Shown here one piece after another: positions 39,116 to 47,061 of a DNA stretch of 64,000 nt (position 1 is the stretch's first letter; each line of letters opens with the position of its first letter). This stretch comes from Sneathia vaginalis. Lineage in GTDB: Bacteria; Fusobacteriota; Fusobacteriia; Fusobacteriales; Leptotrichiaceae. Both the position numbers and the translations under genes were made by a program. The DNA is taken from contig NZ_CP011280.1 in the NCBI RefSeq assembly GCF_000973085.1, forward strand, positions 124,001 to 188,000. The letters are read 5' to 3'. A model generated the notes under the pieces. It saw only the letters and a program-made list of their open reading frames with translations. It did not search any database and had not been told where the DNA came from.

Positions 39116-39556
39116 ATGAAAGTAGAAATTTCAATTGACAAAAAATATTCTAATCCTAAAGTTGTAATTTATTGTGATGAGTATACAAGTGATATACAAA
39201 ATGTATATGAGAAAATATTATCATCAACTACTAAGAAAATATTAGCAATTAAAGATGATAAGACGTATTTATTAGATTTTGATGAGATAGTTAGAGCATA
39301 TTCTCTAGATAAAAAAGTGTTTGTAAGCACAATGAAAGATACATATGAAATTCGTGAGAGAATCTATGAGCTAGAGGAAAAATTATCCTTGGAAAAGTTT
39401 ATTAGAATTTCAAGAAGCGAAATTATTAATTTAGATTATATAGAAAAATTAGATTTATCGTTTATAGGGACAATTTCTGTAGAATTAAAAAATGGTGAAT
39501 ATTCATATGTTTCTAGAAGAAAAATAAAGACTTTTAAAACATTACTTGGATTGTAA
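39116..39556 (+). CDS. LytTR-domain transcriptional regulator
   Basis: 146 residues. The C-terminal hundred form a LytTR DNA-binding domain: KTYLLDFDEIVRAYSLDKKVFV, YEIRERIYELEEKL, FIRISRSEIINLDYIEKLD and YVSRRKIKTFKTLLG. The N-terminal 45 residues are a small beta segment, not a response-regulator receiver, so it is a one-component regulator of the kind paired with DUF3021 membrane proteins. The partner follows nine bases later. In streptococci comparable pairs repress their own operon until the membrane partner relieves them; for this one that is inference. Confidence 0.85.
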   Translation: MKVEISIDKKYSNPKVVIYCDEYTSDIQNVYEKILSSTTKKILAIKDDKTYLLDFDEIVRAYSLDKKVFVSTMKDTYEIRERIYELEEKLSLEKFIRISRSEIINLDYIEKLDLSFIGTISVELKNGEYSYVSRRKIKTFKTLLGL

Positions 39557-39565
39557 GGAGGTATT

Positions 39566-39997
39566 ATGAAAAAGTATAGAGATAGTTTTTTAATTGGTGT
39601 TGGTATAGGGAGTTTAGTAGAAGCAATAATATCAATATTTTTACATATTAATATTGTTGGTGTTTCTTCATTTGTTGAAAGTGTACCTTCAGGGTATGCA
39701 AAAATTATTCAATGTATATTGTATGGAGGTTTTGGGATTGTTGGACTTTTAACTAGTAAAATTTACAAACTGAAAATACATTTAGCATTAAAAACAATTT
39801 TACAATTTATGTGTTTAATAATATATTTTTTGATTGTAGGAACATATTTAAGATGGACAAGTACAAGAAATTTATTGTTTTCATTGATTATATTTGTTGT
39901 TATATACTTAGTAATTTGGACTTTAATATATATTGAAAGAAAAAAAGAAGTAGATATGATAAATATGAACTTAAAGAAAAATAGGGAAGGTAAATAG
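39566..39997 (+). CDS. DUF3021 four-helix membrane protein
   Basis: 143 residues with four hydrophobic helices (about 9-30, 45-65, 75-95 and 105-127) and a basic C-terminus, matching DUF3021 in size, layout and its partnership with LytTR. Probably the membrane inhibitor of the upstream regulator. Its stop codon lies in the loop of a terminator hairpin. Confidence 0.75.
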   Translation: MKKYRDSFLIGVGIGSLVEAIISIFLHINIVGVSSFVESVPSGYAKIIQCILYGGFGIVGLLTSKIYKLKIHLALKTILQFMCLIIYFLIVGTYLRWTSTRNLLFSLIIFVVIYLVIWTLIYIERKKEVDMINMNLKKNREGK

Positions 39998-40009
39998 CCT
40001 TTCCTATTT
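39979..40009. terminator. Bidirectional terminator overlapping both convergent gene ends
   Basis: Stem AAATAGGGAAGG (39979-39990) / CCTTTCCTATTT (39998-40009), one G-U pair, loop of seven. The DUF3021 stop (39995-39997) is in the loop and the DUF2147 stop (40004-40006) in the right arm. Confidence 0.75.
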
Positions 40010-40429
40010 TCTTTTCCATATAACAGTTCTACCTAATAGTTTAATACCACCTACATAACCATGTACTTTTAAAGTATTGTGATTTTGTAATTTTAAAGAA
40101 CAGTGATATGTATTACCTGTTTCAGGATCGTAAATTGCTCCATTTTCAAAACTGTCATTGTTTTTATCATATGTAAAACTGCTTATTATTGTTATACCAA
40201 CAATATCTCTATTTCTTTTAGACTTATCAGGATTATTGTCATCCTTTTTAGGGTGTGTCATTCCAATGATTCTTCCATATACTTTGTTGTTTGCTTCATA
40301 AATTTTAATAGTGGCAACATTACCGTTTTTAGCCGCTTGTGATTGCCATGTTCCAAAATAGTCGCTTTTAGCTGCAAATGCAAAGACTGATGATGCGATT
40401 ATTGAAAGAATTAAAATACTTTTTTTCAT
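40004..40429 (-). CDS. Secreted DUF2147 protein
   Basis: 141 residues with a clear signal peptide (MKKSILILSIIASSVFAFA, cleavage after AFA) and a beta-rich DUF2147 domain: FGTWQSQ at the start, KIYEANNKVYGRIIGM, GAIYDPETGNTYHCSLKL and LKVHGYVGGIKLLGRTVIW. Expected in the periplasm. The family is widespread in fusobacteria and proteobacteria; its function is not known. RBS AAGGAGG. Confidence 0.85.
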   Translation of the reverse strand: MKKSILILSIIASSVFAFAAKSDYFGTWQSQAAKNGNVATIKIYEANNKVYGRIIGMTHPKKDDNNPDKSKRNRDIVGITIISSFTYDKNNDSFENGAIYDPETGNTYHCSLKLQNHNTLKVHGYVGGIKLLGRTVIWKRK

Positions 40430-40452
40430 TTTTGCCTCCTTATGATAGGTGT

Positions 40453-40470
40453 ATTATAACACGTGTTATA
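40453..40470 (-). promoter_or_regulatory. -10 box and perfect palindrome upstream of the DUF2147 gene
   Basis: TATAAT on the - strand (40458-40453) overlaps a perfect 16-base palindrome TATAACACGTGTTATA (40455-40470). The overlap with the -10 box is what a repressor site would look like. Confidence 0.55.
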
Positions 40471-40483
40471 TTCAAAAATCAAC

Positions 40484-40653
40484 TATATATTTTTAAAAAA
40501 TATTTAATTAAATATATATTGTTAACAAGAAATATATGATTATTTATTATGAATGTAAATAAATATGTGAGATAGTGCTAGAAAAGTATATTTTTTTGTT
40601 TGAGTGATGTAAAATAAAGGGAAGGGGAGAATAAATATTTCTGTAAAGCTTGT
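40484..40653. other. AT-rich spacer without recognised features
   Basis: Between the DUF2147 promoter and the dehydrogenase promoter. It contains a purine-rich patch (AAAGGGAAGGGGAGAA, about 40616-40631) but no credible gene or hairpin. Confidence 0.4.
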
Positions 40654-40697
40654 TTGACAAAATGTAAATTTTATATTACAATTAAAGTAATATAAAA
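40654..40697 (+). promoter_or_regulatory. Promoter and inverted repeat of the dehydrogenase operon
   Basis: TTGACA (40654-40659), a 17-base spacer and TACAAT (40677-40682). An 11-base perfect inverted repeat, TTTTATATTAC (40669-40679) and GTAATATAAAA (40687-40697) with a seven-base spacer, covers the -10 box and the predicted start site, so it could be an operator. RBS AAGGAGG follows. Confidence 0.75.
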
Positions 40698-40707
40698 GGA
40701 GGCTAAT

Positions 40708-41673
40708 ATGGAATTAGGTAAAGAGAAATTATTAAAAATGTATGAATTGATGCAAGATGCTAGAAACTTTGATATGAAGATAAACCAACTTGTTAGAAGG
40801 GGGTTTGTTCAAGGTATGACGCACTTTTCTGTTGGTGAAGAAGCTGCAGGGATAGCTGTTACATCTTCTATGACGGATAAAGACATTCTTTTTACTACGC
40901 ATAGAGGGCATTCACAATGTATAGGTAAGGGAATGGATATTAATAAGATGATGGCAGAATTGGCAGGAAAAGTTACAGGTGTATCAAAAGGTAAAGGTGG
41001 TTCAATGCACCTTGCTGATATACAAAAGGGTAATTATGGTACTAACGGTATAGTTGGTGGAGGATTTGCACTAGCTGTTGGAGCTGCTTTTACACAAAAG
41101 AAGAAGAAAACAGGGAATTTTGTAGTAGCAATCTGTGGAGATGGATCAACAAATGAAGGTTCATTCCATGAATCAGTAAATATGGCAGCAACATGGAAAC
41201 TACCAGTAATATTCTTTATTATCAATAACAAATATGGAATAAGTATGGATATACACCGTGCAACTAATACAGAACACTTATACACTAGAGCACAAGCTTA
41301 TGGCATACTAGGCTTATACGAAAAAGATGGTAATGATGTTATTAAAGTGTATAACGAATTTCAAAAAGCAATAGAACACGTAAAAAATGGTAATGGACCT
41401 GTAATAATGGAAGTTGAATCATATAGATGGTTTGGACATTCAACAGCAGATGCTGGGGTTTATAGAACAAAAGAAGAAGTAGATGCATGGAAGAAAAAAG
41501 ACCCACTAATTAAGTTTGCAGACTATTTAATAGAAAAAGGTGTTGCAATAAAAGAAGAATTAGAAAAAATGGAAGAAGATTCAAAACAAAAGATACTAGA
41601 TGCAGTAGAATATGCTAAAAATAGTCCAGATCCAACATTAGATGTTGCGTTTGAAGATGTATATTCAGATTAG
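40708..41673 (+). CDS. pdhA: 2-oxoacid dehydrogenase E1 alpha (probably pyruvate dehydrogenase)
   Basis: Thiamine-diphosphate subunit of the complex that decarboxylates pyruvate. 321 residues. The ThDP/Mg motif starts GDGSTNEGSFHES and ends FFIINNKYGIS; THRGHSQCIGKG and GVSKGKGGSMH precede it, and YRWFGHSTAD is near the C-terminus. The length also suits acetoin dehydrogenase (AcoA); the absence of aco regulators and the adjacent lipoate ligase favour a pyruvate enzyme, which remains an inference. First gene of a tight five- or six-gene operon. Confidence 0.9.
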   Translation: MELGKEKLLKMYELMQDARNFDMKINQLVRRGFVQGMTHFSVGEEAAGIAVTSSMTDKDILFTTHRGHSQCIGKGMDINKMMAELAGKVTGVSKGKGGSMHLADIQKGNYGTNGIVGGGFALAVGAAFTQKKKKTGNFVVAICGDGSTNEGSFHESVNMAATWKLPVIFFIINNKYGISMDIHRATNTEHLYTRAQAYGILGLYEKDGNDVIKVYNEFQKAIEHVKNGNGPVIMEVESYRWFGHSTADAGVYRTKEEVDAWKKKDPLIKFADYLIEKGVAIKEELEKMEEDSKQKILDAVEYAKNSPDPTLDVAFEDVYSD

Positions 41674-41682
41674 GGGGTAAAA

Positions 41683-42678
41683 ATGGAAACAAAATTAATG
41701 TCATATAGAGAAGCGATTAATCTTGCTATGAGCGAAGAGATGAGAAGAGATGAAGATATATATTTAATGGGAGAAGATGTAGGAATCTATGGTGGAGACT
41801 TTGGTACATCAGTTGGTATGTTTAAGGAATTTGGTCCTGATAGAGTAATAGATACACCAATTTCTGAAGCTGCTATTGCAGGGTGTGCTATAGGGTCTAG
41901 TATTACAGGATTAAGACCGATAGTAGACTTAACATTTATGGATTTCATAACAATAGCAATGGATGCCATTGTTAACCAAGGTGCAAAATTAAGATATATG
42001 TTTGGTGGACAAGGTATACACGTTCCAGTAACATTTAGATGTGCTTCTGGTTCAGGTATAGGTTCAGCAGCACAACATTCACAAGCGTTAGAAAGTTGGG
42101 TATGTCATATACCAGGATTAAAAGTTGTAGCACCAGGAACAGTTTCAGATGCAAAAGGGTTGTTAAAATCAGCTATTAGGGATAATAATATAGTGATATT
42201 TATAGAACCAAAGGCTGAATATGGTAAAAAAGGAGAAGTACCTTTAGATCCAGAATACACTATTCCTTTAGGAAAAGGAGAAATTAAAAGAGAAGGTAAG
42301 GATATAACAATCGTATCATATGGTAGAATGTTAGAAAGAGTCTTACAAGCAGCAGATGAAGTTAAAAAAGAAGGTATTAGTGTTGAAGTTGTAGATCCAA
42401 GAACTTTAGTGCCATTAGATAAAGAATTAATAATAGAATCAGTTAAAAAAACAGGTAGAGTATTACTTGTAAATGATGCACATAAGACAGGAGGATTTAT
42501 AGGGGAAATTTCAGCAATGATATCAGAATCAGATGCGTTTGATTATTTAGATGCACCTATTGCAAGACTTGCTGGACAAGATGTACCAATTCCTTATGCA
42601 AGAGTATTAGAAACACAAATGATACCAAGCGTAGAAGATATTAAGAAAAAAATTCATGATATTATGAACAAACAGTAG
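41683..42678 (+). CDS. pdhB: 2-oxoacid dehydrogenase E1 beta
   Basis: Partner of E1 alpha; together they bind ThDP. 331 residues, usual length. Conserved blocks: MGEDVGIYGGDFGTS with the ThDP-site Glu region, DTPISEAAIAGCAIG, FRCASGSGIGSAAQHSQ, PKAEYG and VVDPRTLVPLD. RBS GGGGGT, eight bases before E2 RBS context. Confidence 0.93.
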   Translation: METKLMSYREAINLAMSEEMRRDEDIYLMGEDVGIYGGDFGTSVGMFKEFGPDRVIDTPISEAAIAGCAIGSSITGLRPIVDLTFMDFITIAMDAIVNQGAKLRYMFGGQGIHVPVTFRCASGSGIGSAAQHSQALESWVCHIPGLKVVAPGTVSDAKGLLKSAIRDNNIVIFIEPKAEYGKKGEVPLDPEYTIPLGKGEIKREGKDITIVSYGRMLERVLQAADEVKKEGISVEVVDPRTLVPLDKELIIESVKKTGRVLLVNDAHKTGGFIGEISAMISESDAFDYLDAPIARLAGQDVPIPYARVLETQMIPSVEDIKKKIHDIMNKQ

Positions 42679-42686
42679 GAGGAAAA

Positions 42687-43712
42687 ATGGAAGAAAAATT
42701 AAGAGCTACTCCTGCAGCTAGAAGTATGGCAAAAAAAATGCAAGTAGATTTATCAATGATATCAGGAACAGGAGCAAAGGGGAGAATACATAAAGAAGAT
42801 GTATTAGTATTTATGGAAAATGAAAGACCAAGAATAACACCACTAGCAAAAAAGATTGCAGAAATTAATAATTTGGATTATAGTACAATAAAGGGTAGTG
42901 GATTTAGAGGAAAGATAATGAAAGAAGATGTCTTAGCTTTAATGAAGGTAGAAAAACCAGTTGAAGTTAAGAAAGAAAAAGAAGAAGTAAATATAGCTAA
43001 ACCTGTGGAAAATAGTAATATTATTCCTATGTCAGCTATGAGAAAAGTTATAGCCAAAAGAATGTCAGAAAGCTATTTCCTAGCACCAACATTTACATTA
43101 AATTATGAAATAGATATGACAGAACTAAAGGCATTAAGAGCTAAATTAATAGAACCAATAAAGGAAAAGACAGGCTTAAAATTAACATATACAGATTTAA
43201 TTTCTATGGCTGTTATTAAAACACTTAAGAAGCCAGAACACAAATTTGTTAATGCATCATTAACACCAGATGTAAAAAATATTGAATTACATGATTATGT
43301 AAATCTATCAATGGCAGTTGGATATGATGAAGGTCTATTAACTCCAGTATTAAAAAATGCTGATAAAATGAGCTTAACAGAAATAGTTGTAGGACTAAAA
43401 GATTTAGCTAAAAGAGCTTTAGATATGAAACTAAAACCTGATGAAATGAGTGGAAGTACATTTACTATTAGTAATATAGGAATGTATGGTGTAGATAGTT
43501 TTAATCCAATAATTAATCAACCAAATTCAGCAATTTTAGGGGTTTGTGCAACAGTGGATAAACCTGTTGTAAGAGATGGACAAATAGTTATACGACCTAT
43601 GATGAATTTATGTTTAACTATAGATCATAGATTAGTAGATGGGTTAGCTGGTGCTAAATTCATGCAAGATTTGAAGAAATTATTAGAAAATCCAATGATG
43701 ATGTTAGTGTAA
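42687..43712 (+). CDS. pdhC: 2-oxoacid dehydrogenase E2 acyltransferase without a lipoyl domain, with two subunit-binding domains
   Basis: 341 residues. The protein starts directly with a peripheral subunit-binding domain (about 5-40: ATPAARSMAKKMQVDLSMI, GTGAKGRIHKEDV), has a second one (about 49-85: ITPLAKKIAEINNLDYSTI, GSGFRGKIMKEDV), a charged linker, and then the catalytic domain (about 108-341) with the active-site DHRLVDG (His314, Asp318). E2 normally begins with one to three lipoyl domains. None is present, and the eight-base gap to pdhB leaves no room for a lost one. The lipoyl domain is found on E3 instead. Confidence 0.92.
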   Translation: MEEKLRATPAARSMAKKMQVDLSMISGTGAKGRIHKEDVLVFMENERPRITPLAKKIAEINNLDYSTIKGSGFRGKIMKEDVLALMKVEKPVEVKKEKEEVNIAKPVENSNIIPMSAMRKVIAKRMSESYFLAPTFTLNYEIDMTELKALRAKLIEPIKEKTGLKLTYTDLISMAVIKTLKKPEHKFVNASLTPDVKNIELHDYVNLSMAVGYDEGLLTPVLKNADKMSLTEIVVGLKDLAKRALDMKLKPDEMSGSTFTISNIGMYGVDSFNPIINQPNSAILGVCATVDKPVVRDGQIVIRPMMNLCLTIDHRLVDGLAGAKFMQDLKKLLENPMMMLV

Positions 43713-43724
43713 AGGAGAAAAAAT

Positions 43725-45419
43725 ATGGCAACAGAAATAATTATGCCAAAACTTGGTGTTGATATGCAAGAAGGGCAAATAATAGAATGGAAGAAAAAGG
43801 AAGGCGATGAAGTTAAAGAAGGAGAAATTCTTCTTGAAATCATGTCTGATAAAACAAATATGGAATTGGAAGCAGAAGCAACAGGTACATTGATAAAGAT
43901 ATTAAGAAAAGATGGAGAAACAGTTCCAGTAACAGAGGTTATAGGGTACATAGGTAAAAAAGGTGAAGTTGTTGGAGAAGAAACTAAACCTGCAGAAGTA
44001 AAAGAAGACAAAAAAGAAGAAAAAACAGAAAAAAATGCTAAAGATTATGATATAATAGTAATAGGTGGAGGACCAGCAGGATACTATTGTGCAATTAGAG
44101 CAGCTCAATTAGGAGCTAGGGCATTGGTTATAGAAAAAATAGAAGTTGGGGGAACATGTCTAAATAGAGGATGTATTCCTACAAAGACATACCTAAAGAA
44201 TGCAGAAATAATAGAAAATATACAACATGCTAAAAAAAGAGGTATAATTCTAAAAGATGAAAAGTATACTGTAGATATGGACAAGACTGTAGATGTTAAG
44301 AATAACGTTGTAAAGACATTGACTAATGGAATAAAGGGACTATTTAGAAGTTATGGAATAGACTGCATACATGGTGTAGGAAAAGTATTAAAAGATAAGA
44401 CAGTAGTAGTTGATGATAAGAAGTTTACAGCTGATAAGATAGTTATAGCAACAGGATCTAAAGTAAGTAAAATCAATATTCCAGGTATAGAAAGTAAGTT
44501 AGTATTAACAAGTGACGATATACTTGAATTAAGACAAGTTCCAGAATCACTAGGAATTATAGGTGGAGGAGTTGTAGGAGTTGAATTAGCACAAGCCTTT
44601 AATTCATTTGGTTCAAATGTAACAATAATAGAAATGTCTGATAGAGTAGTTCCATCATGTGATGAAGAAGTATCACAAGTATTGAGAAAATCTCTTGAAA
44701 GCAAAGGAATAAAGATATTAACATCAAGCAAGTTAAATTCTATTGAAGAAAAAGAAGGAAGATTAACATTAAAATTAGAAGGAAAAGAAGATGTTATTGT
44801 TGATAAAGCTCTATTATCAATAGGAAGAGTTCCTGAATTAGAAGGTACAGAAGATTTAGGACTTACTCTTGAAAGAGGAAGAATAAAAGTAGATGAATAT
44901 ATGCAAACTAATATAGAAGGTGTATATGCACCAGGAGATGTTAATGGTATTAAAATGTTAGCTCATGCAGCATTTAGAATGGGAGAATTAGTTGCAGAAA
45001 ATGCAATAAAAGGAAATCATAGAAAAGTTAAGTTAGCATCTACACCAGCAGCTGTATATACAATGCCTGAAATAGGTATGGTTGGTTTAACAGAAACTAA
45101 AGCAAGAGAAAAATATGATATTTCAGTAGGTAAATTTAACTTTGCAGGTAATGGTAGAGCAATAGCATCAGATGAAACAGCAGGATTTGTTAAAGTTATT
45201 GCAGATAAAAAATATGGTGAAATATTAGGAGTTCATATTATAGGGCCAGCAGCAGCTGAAATAATAAATGAAGCAGCTACATTAATGGAAATGGAAATTA
45301 CGGTAGATGAAGTAGCAAAAACTATTCATGGTCATCCAACTTTCTCAGAAGCTTTATACGAAGCATGCCTTGATGTTTTAGGTGAAGCAATACATTTACC
45401 AAAGAAAATTAATAAATAA
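43725..45419 (+). CDS. pdhD: Dihydrolipoyl dehydrogenase E3 with an N-terminal lipoyl domain
   Basis: 564 residues. A lipoyl domain at 1-80 carries the lipoylation lysine Lys43 in IMSDKTNMELEA; a Lys/Glu-rich linker of about 25 residues follows; the flavoprotein disulfide reductase starts with VIGGGPAGYYCA, has the redox pair in GGTCLNRGCIPTK, the NAD site IGGGVVGVELA, and the C-terminal active-site block HGHPTFSEAL. Lipoyl-E3 fusions are known (for example in neisseriae and pneumococci). Here this is the only lipoyl domain encoded in the operon. Confidence 0.95.
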   Translation: MATEIIMPKLGVDMQEGQIIEWKKKEGDEVKEGEILLEIMSDKTNMELEAEATGTLIKILRKDGETVPVTEVIGYIGKKGEVVGEETKPAEVKEDKKEEKTEKNAKDYDIIVIGGGPAGYYCAIRAAQLGARALVIEKIEVGGTCLNRGCIPTKTYLKNAEIIENIQHAKKRGIILKDEKYTVDMDKTVDVKNNVVKTLTNGIKGLFRSYGIDCIHGVGKVLKDKTVVVDDKKFTADKIVIATGSKVSKINIPGIESKLVLTSDDILELRQVPESLGIIGGGVVGVELAQAFNSFGSNVTIIEMSDRVVPSCDEEVSQVLRKSLESKGIKILTSSKLNSIEEKEGRLTLKLEGKEDVIVDKALLSIGRVPELEGTEDLGLTLERGRIKVDEYMQTNIEGVYAPGDVNGIKMLAHAAFRMGELVAENAIKGNHRKVKLASTPAAVYTMPEIGMVGLTETKAREKYDISVGKFNFAGNGRAIASDETAGFVKVIADKKYGEILGVHIIGPAAAEIINEAATLMEMEITVDEVAKTIHGHPTFSEALYEACLDVLGEAIHLPKKINK

Positions 45420-45433
45420 AAGAGGTTATATCA

Positions 45434-46426
45434 ATGAAATATATAGTTAGTAAGACAAATGATACACATTTTAATATGGCAATGGAAGAATATTGCTTTA
45501 AAAAATTAACTGATGAAGAAGAAATATTTATACTTTGGATTAATCAACCATCAATAATTATAGGTAAACATCAAAATGCAATTGAAGAAATTAATGCTGA
45601 ATATGTAAGAGAAAATAATATATGTGTTGCAAGAAGAGTTTCAGGTGGTGGAGCAGTCTATCATGATTTAAATAATTTAAATTATACTATTATTTCATCA
45701 AAAGTAGGAAATGAAGCATTTGATTTTAAAACATTCTCACAACCAGTAATAAACGTACTAAAAAAATTAGGTGTAAATGCAGAATTTACAGGAAGAAATG
45801 ATATACAAATAGATAGTAAAAAGATTTGTGGTAATGCTCAAGCATATTTTAATGGAAGAATGATGCATCATGGTTGTCTTTTATTCAATGTTGATTTAAC
45901 TGTTTTAACAAAAGCACTTAAAGTATCAAAAGATAAGATAGAATCTAAGGGTATAAAGTCAGTTAGAAGTAGAGTGACTAACATATTAGATGAGTTACCT
46001 AAAAAAATTACAATAAAGCAATTTATGAATATGATACTAGATGAAATGAAGAGTACTAATAAAGATTTTACTGAATATGTATTTACAGATAAACAATTAG
46101 AAGAAATAAAGCACGCAAGAGATACTAAACAAGCTACATGGGACTGGGTATATGGTAAGGCACCAGACTATAATATAAAAAGAGGAGTTAAGTACCCATC
46201 TGGTAAAATTACTACATATGCAGATGTGCAAGGTTCAGTTATTAAAAATATTAAAATATATGGAGATTTCTTTGGTATTAATGATGTTGATGATATTGAA
46301 AAGGTCCTAATAGGTAGAAAATATACTTATGAAGATGTACTAGATGCCTTAAAAGACATTGATATATCAAAATACTTCTTGGGAATGACAAAAGAAGAAG
46401 TCGCAAAAGCAATATGTGAAATATAG
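45434..46426 (+). CDS. lplA: Lipoate--protein ligase A
   Basis: Activates lipoate with ATP and attaches it to lipoyl domains, here presumably Lys43 of E3. 330 residues with the two-domain LplA layout: RRVSGGGAVYHDLNNLNYTI, the lipoate-binding loop GRNDIQIDSKKICGNAQ and the C-terminal accessory domain from about 245. No lipoate synthase (lipA) or lipB is nearby, which suggests scavenging. RBS AGAGGT, 14 bases after E3. Confidence 0.93.
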   Translation: MKYIVSKTNDTHFNMAMEEYCFKKLTDEEEIFILWINQPSIIIGKHQNAIEEINAEYVRENNICVARRVSGGGAVYHDLNNLNYTIISSKVGNEAFDFKTFSQPVINVLKKLGVNAEFTGRNDIQIDSKKICGNAQAYFNGRMMHHGCLLFNVDLTVLTKALKVSKDKIESKGIKSVRSRVTNILDELPKKITIKQFMNMILDEMKSTNKDFTEYVFTDKQLEEIKHARDTKQATWDWVYGKAPDYNIKRGVKYPSGKITTYADVQGSVIKNIKIYGDFFGINDVDDIEKVLIGRKYTYEDVLDALKDIDISKYFLGMTKEEVAKAICEI

Positions 46427-46439
46427 GAAGGGGATATCT

Positions 46440-46832
46440 ATGAAATTAACAGAAGAAATGAAGAAAATGTTTTCTGAACAGTTACCAATAATAGCAACTG
46501 TAAATGAAGATTTAACAGCCAATGTAGGTCCTAAAAGATCAGGAAGAGTTTATGATGATGAAACTATAATATTTAATGAAAATACAGCAGGTAGAACAGA
46601 AAGAAATATTGAAAGAACAGGAAATGCTACAATAATAATAGTTGATCGTGAAAAACTAGATGGTTACAGATTTGTTGGTAAAGCAAAAGTATACAAAGAA
46701 GGAAAATACTACGAAGAAGCAAAAAAATGGGCAGAAGGTAAAATGGGAGTACCAAAAGCTGTAACAGTCATAAAGATTGAAAGAATAGACACATTAAAAT
46801 CAGGTCCTACTGCTGGGCAAGAAATTAAATAA
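46440..46832 (+). CDS. Pyridoxamine 5'-phosphate oxidase-like flavin split-barrel protein
   Basis: 130 residues with the small split-barrel pattern: LPIIATVNEDLTANVGPKRS, then a TAGRTERNIERTGNATIIIVD segment typical of FMN-binding members, and FVGKAKVYKEGKYYEEA. Start set at ATG 46440 behind AGGAAGGGGA; an in-frame GTG at 46416 would overlap lplA and ignore that site. Substrate unknown; its place behind lplA suggests a redox role, unproven. Confidence 0.75.
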   Translation: MKLTEEMKKMFSEQLPIIATVNEDLTANVGPKRSGRVYDDETIIFNENTAGRTERNIERTGNATIIIVDREKLDGYRFVGKAKVYKEGKYYEEAKKWAEGKMGVPKAVTVIKIERIDTLKSGPTAGQEIK

Positions 46833-46841
46833 TTGTATGAC

Positions 46842-46872
46842 AAAATAGCTAGCTAGAAACTAGCTATTTTTT
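46842..46872 (+). terminator. Terminator of the dehydrogenase operon
   Basis: Perfect stem AAAATAGCTAG (46842-46852) / CTAGCTATTTT (46860-46870), loop CTAGAAA, followed by T residues. Confidence 0.9.
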
Positions 46873-46873
46873 G

Positions 46874-46882
46874 TGATATAAT
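46874..46882 (+). promoter_or_regulatory. Extended -10 promoter
   Basis: TGATATAAT directly behind the terminator. It could drive the small frame at 46906 and glpX. Confidence 0.55.
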
Positions 46883-46905
46883 AAAAAAAAGAATGAAGGT
46901 AATAC

Positions 46906-47045
46906 ATGTTTAATGAAGTTATGTATAAACTAAATGAATTGGGTATAAAAGTTCATAGAAGGTGTGAGAACTAAGACTATGTTTTTGACTATCTCTATTT
47001 GGCTTATTAAATAATATAGGATATGAATTAAAAATAATAGAACTT
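46906..47045 (+). pseudogene. Possible gene remnant or small peptide before glpX
   Basis: ATG 46906 behind a GAAGG site opens a 22-residue frame (MFNEVMYKLNELGIKVHRRC..) that stops at 46974. A different frame continues with ...LLNNIGYELKIIEL and ends just before the glpX ribosome site. The two pieces look like a gene interrupted by frameshifts or a deletion, but no family is recognisable. A real 22-residue peptide is the alternative. The stretch otherwise holds nothing. Confidence 0.3.
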
Positions 47046-47061
47046 TAAATGTGGAGGAAAG

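Noticed and set aside
42664-42700. A frameshifted lipoyl domain in front of E2
   Set aside because: Only eight bases separate pdhB and pdhC, and pdhB ends normally, so no remnant can fit.
40708-45419. Definite assignment of the complex to acetoin dehydrogenase
   Set aside because: Subunit lengths and a lipoyl-E3 also occur in acetoin complexes, but no acoX, acoR or acetoin-pathway gene is near; pyruvate is kept as the likelier substrate.
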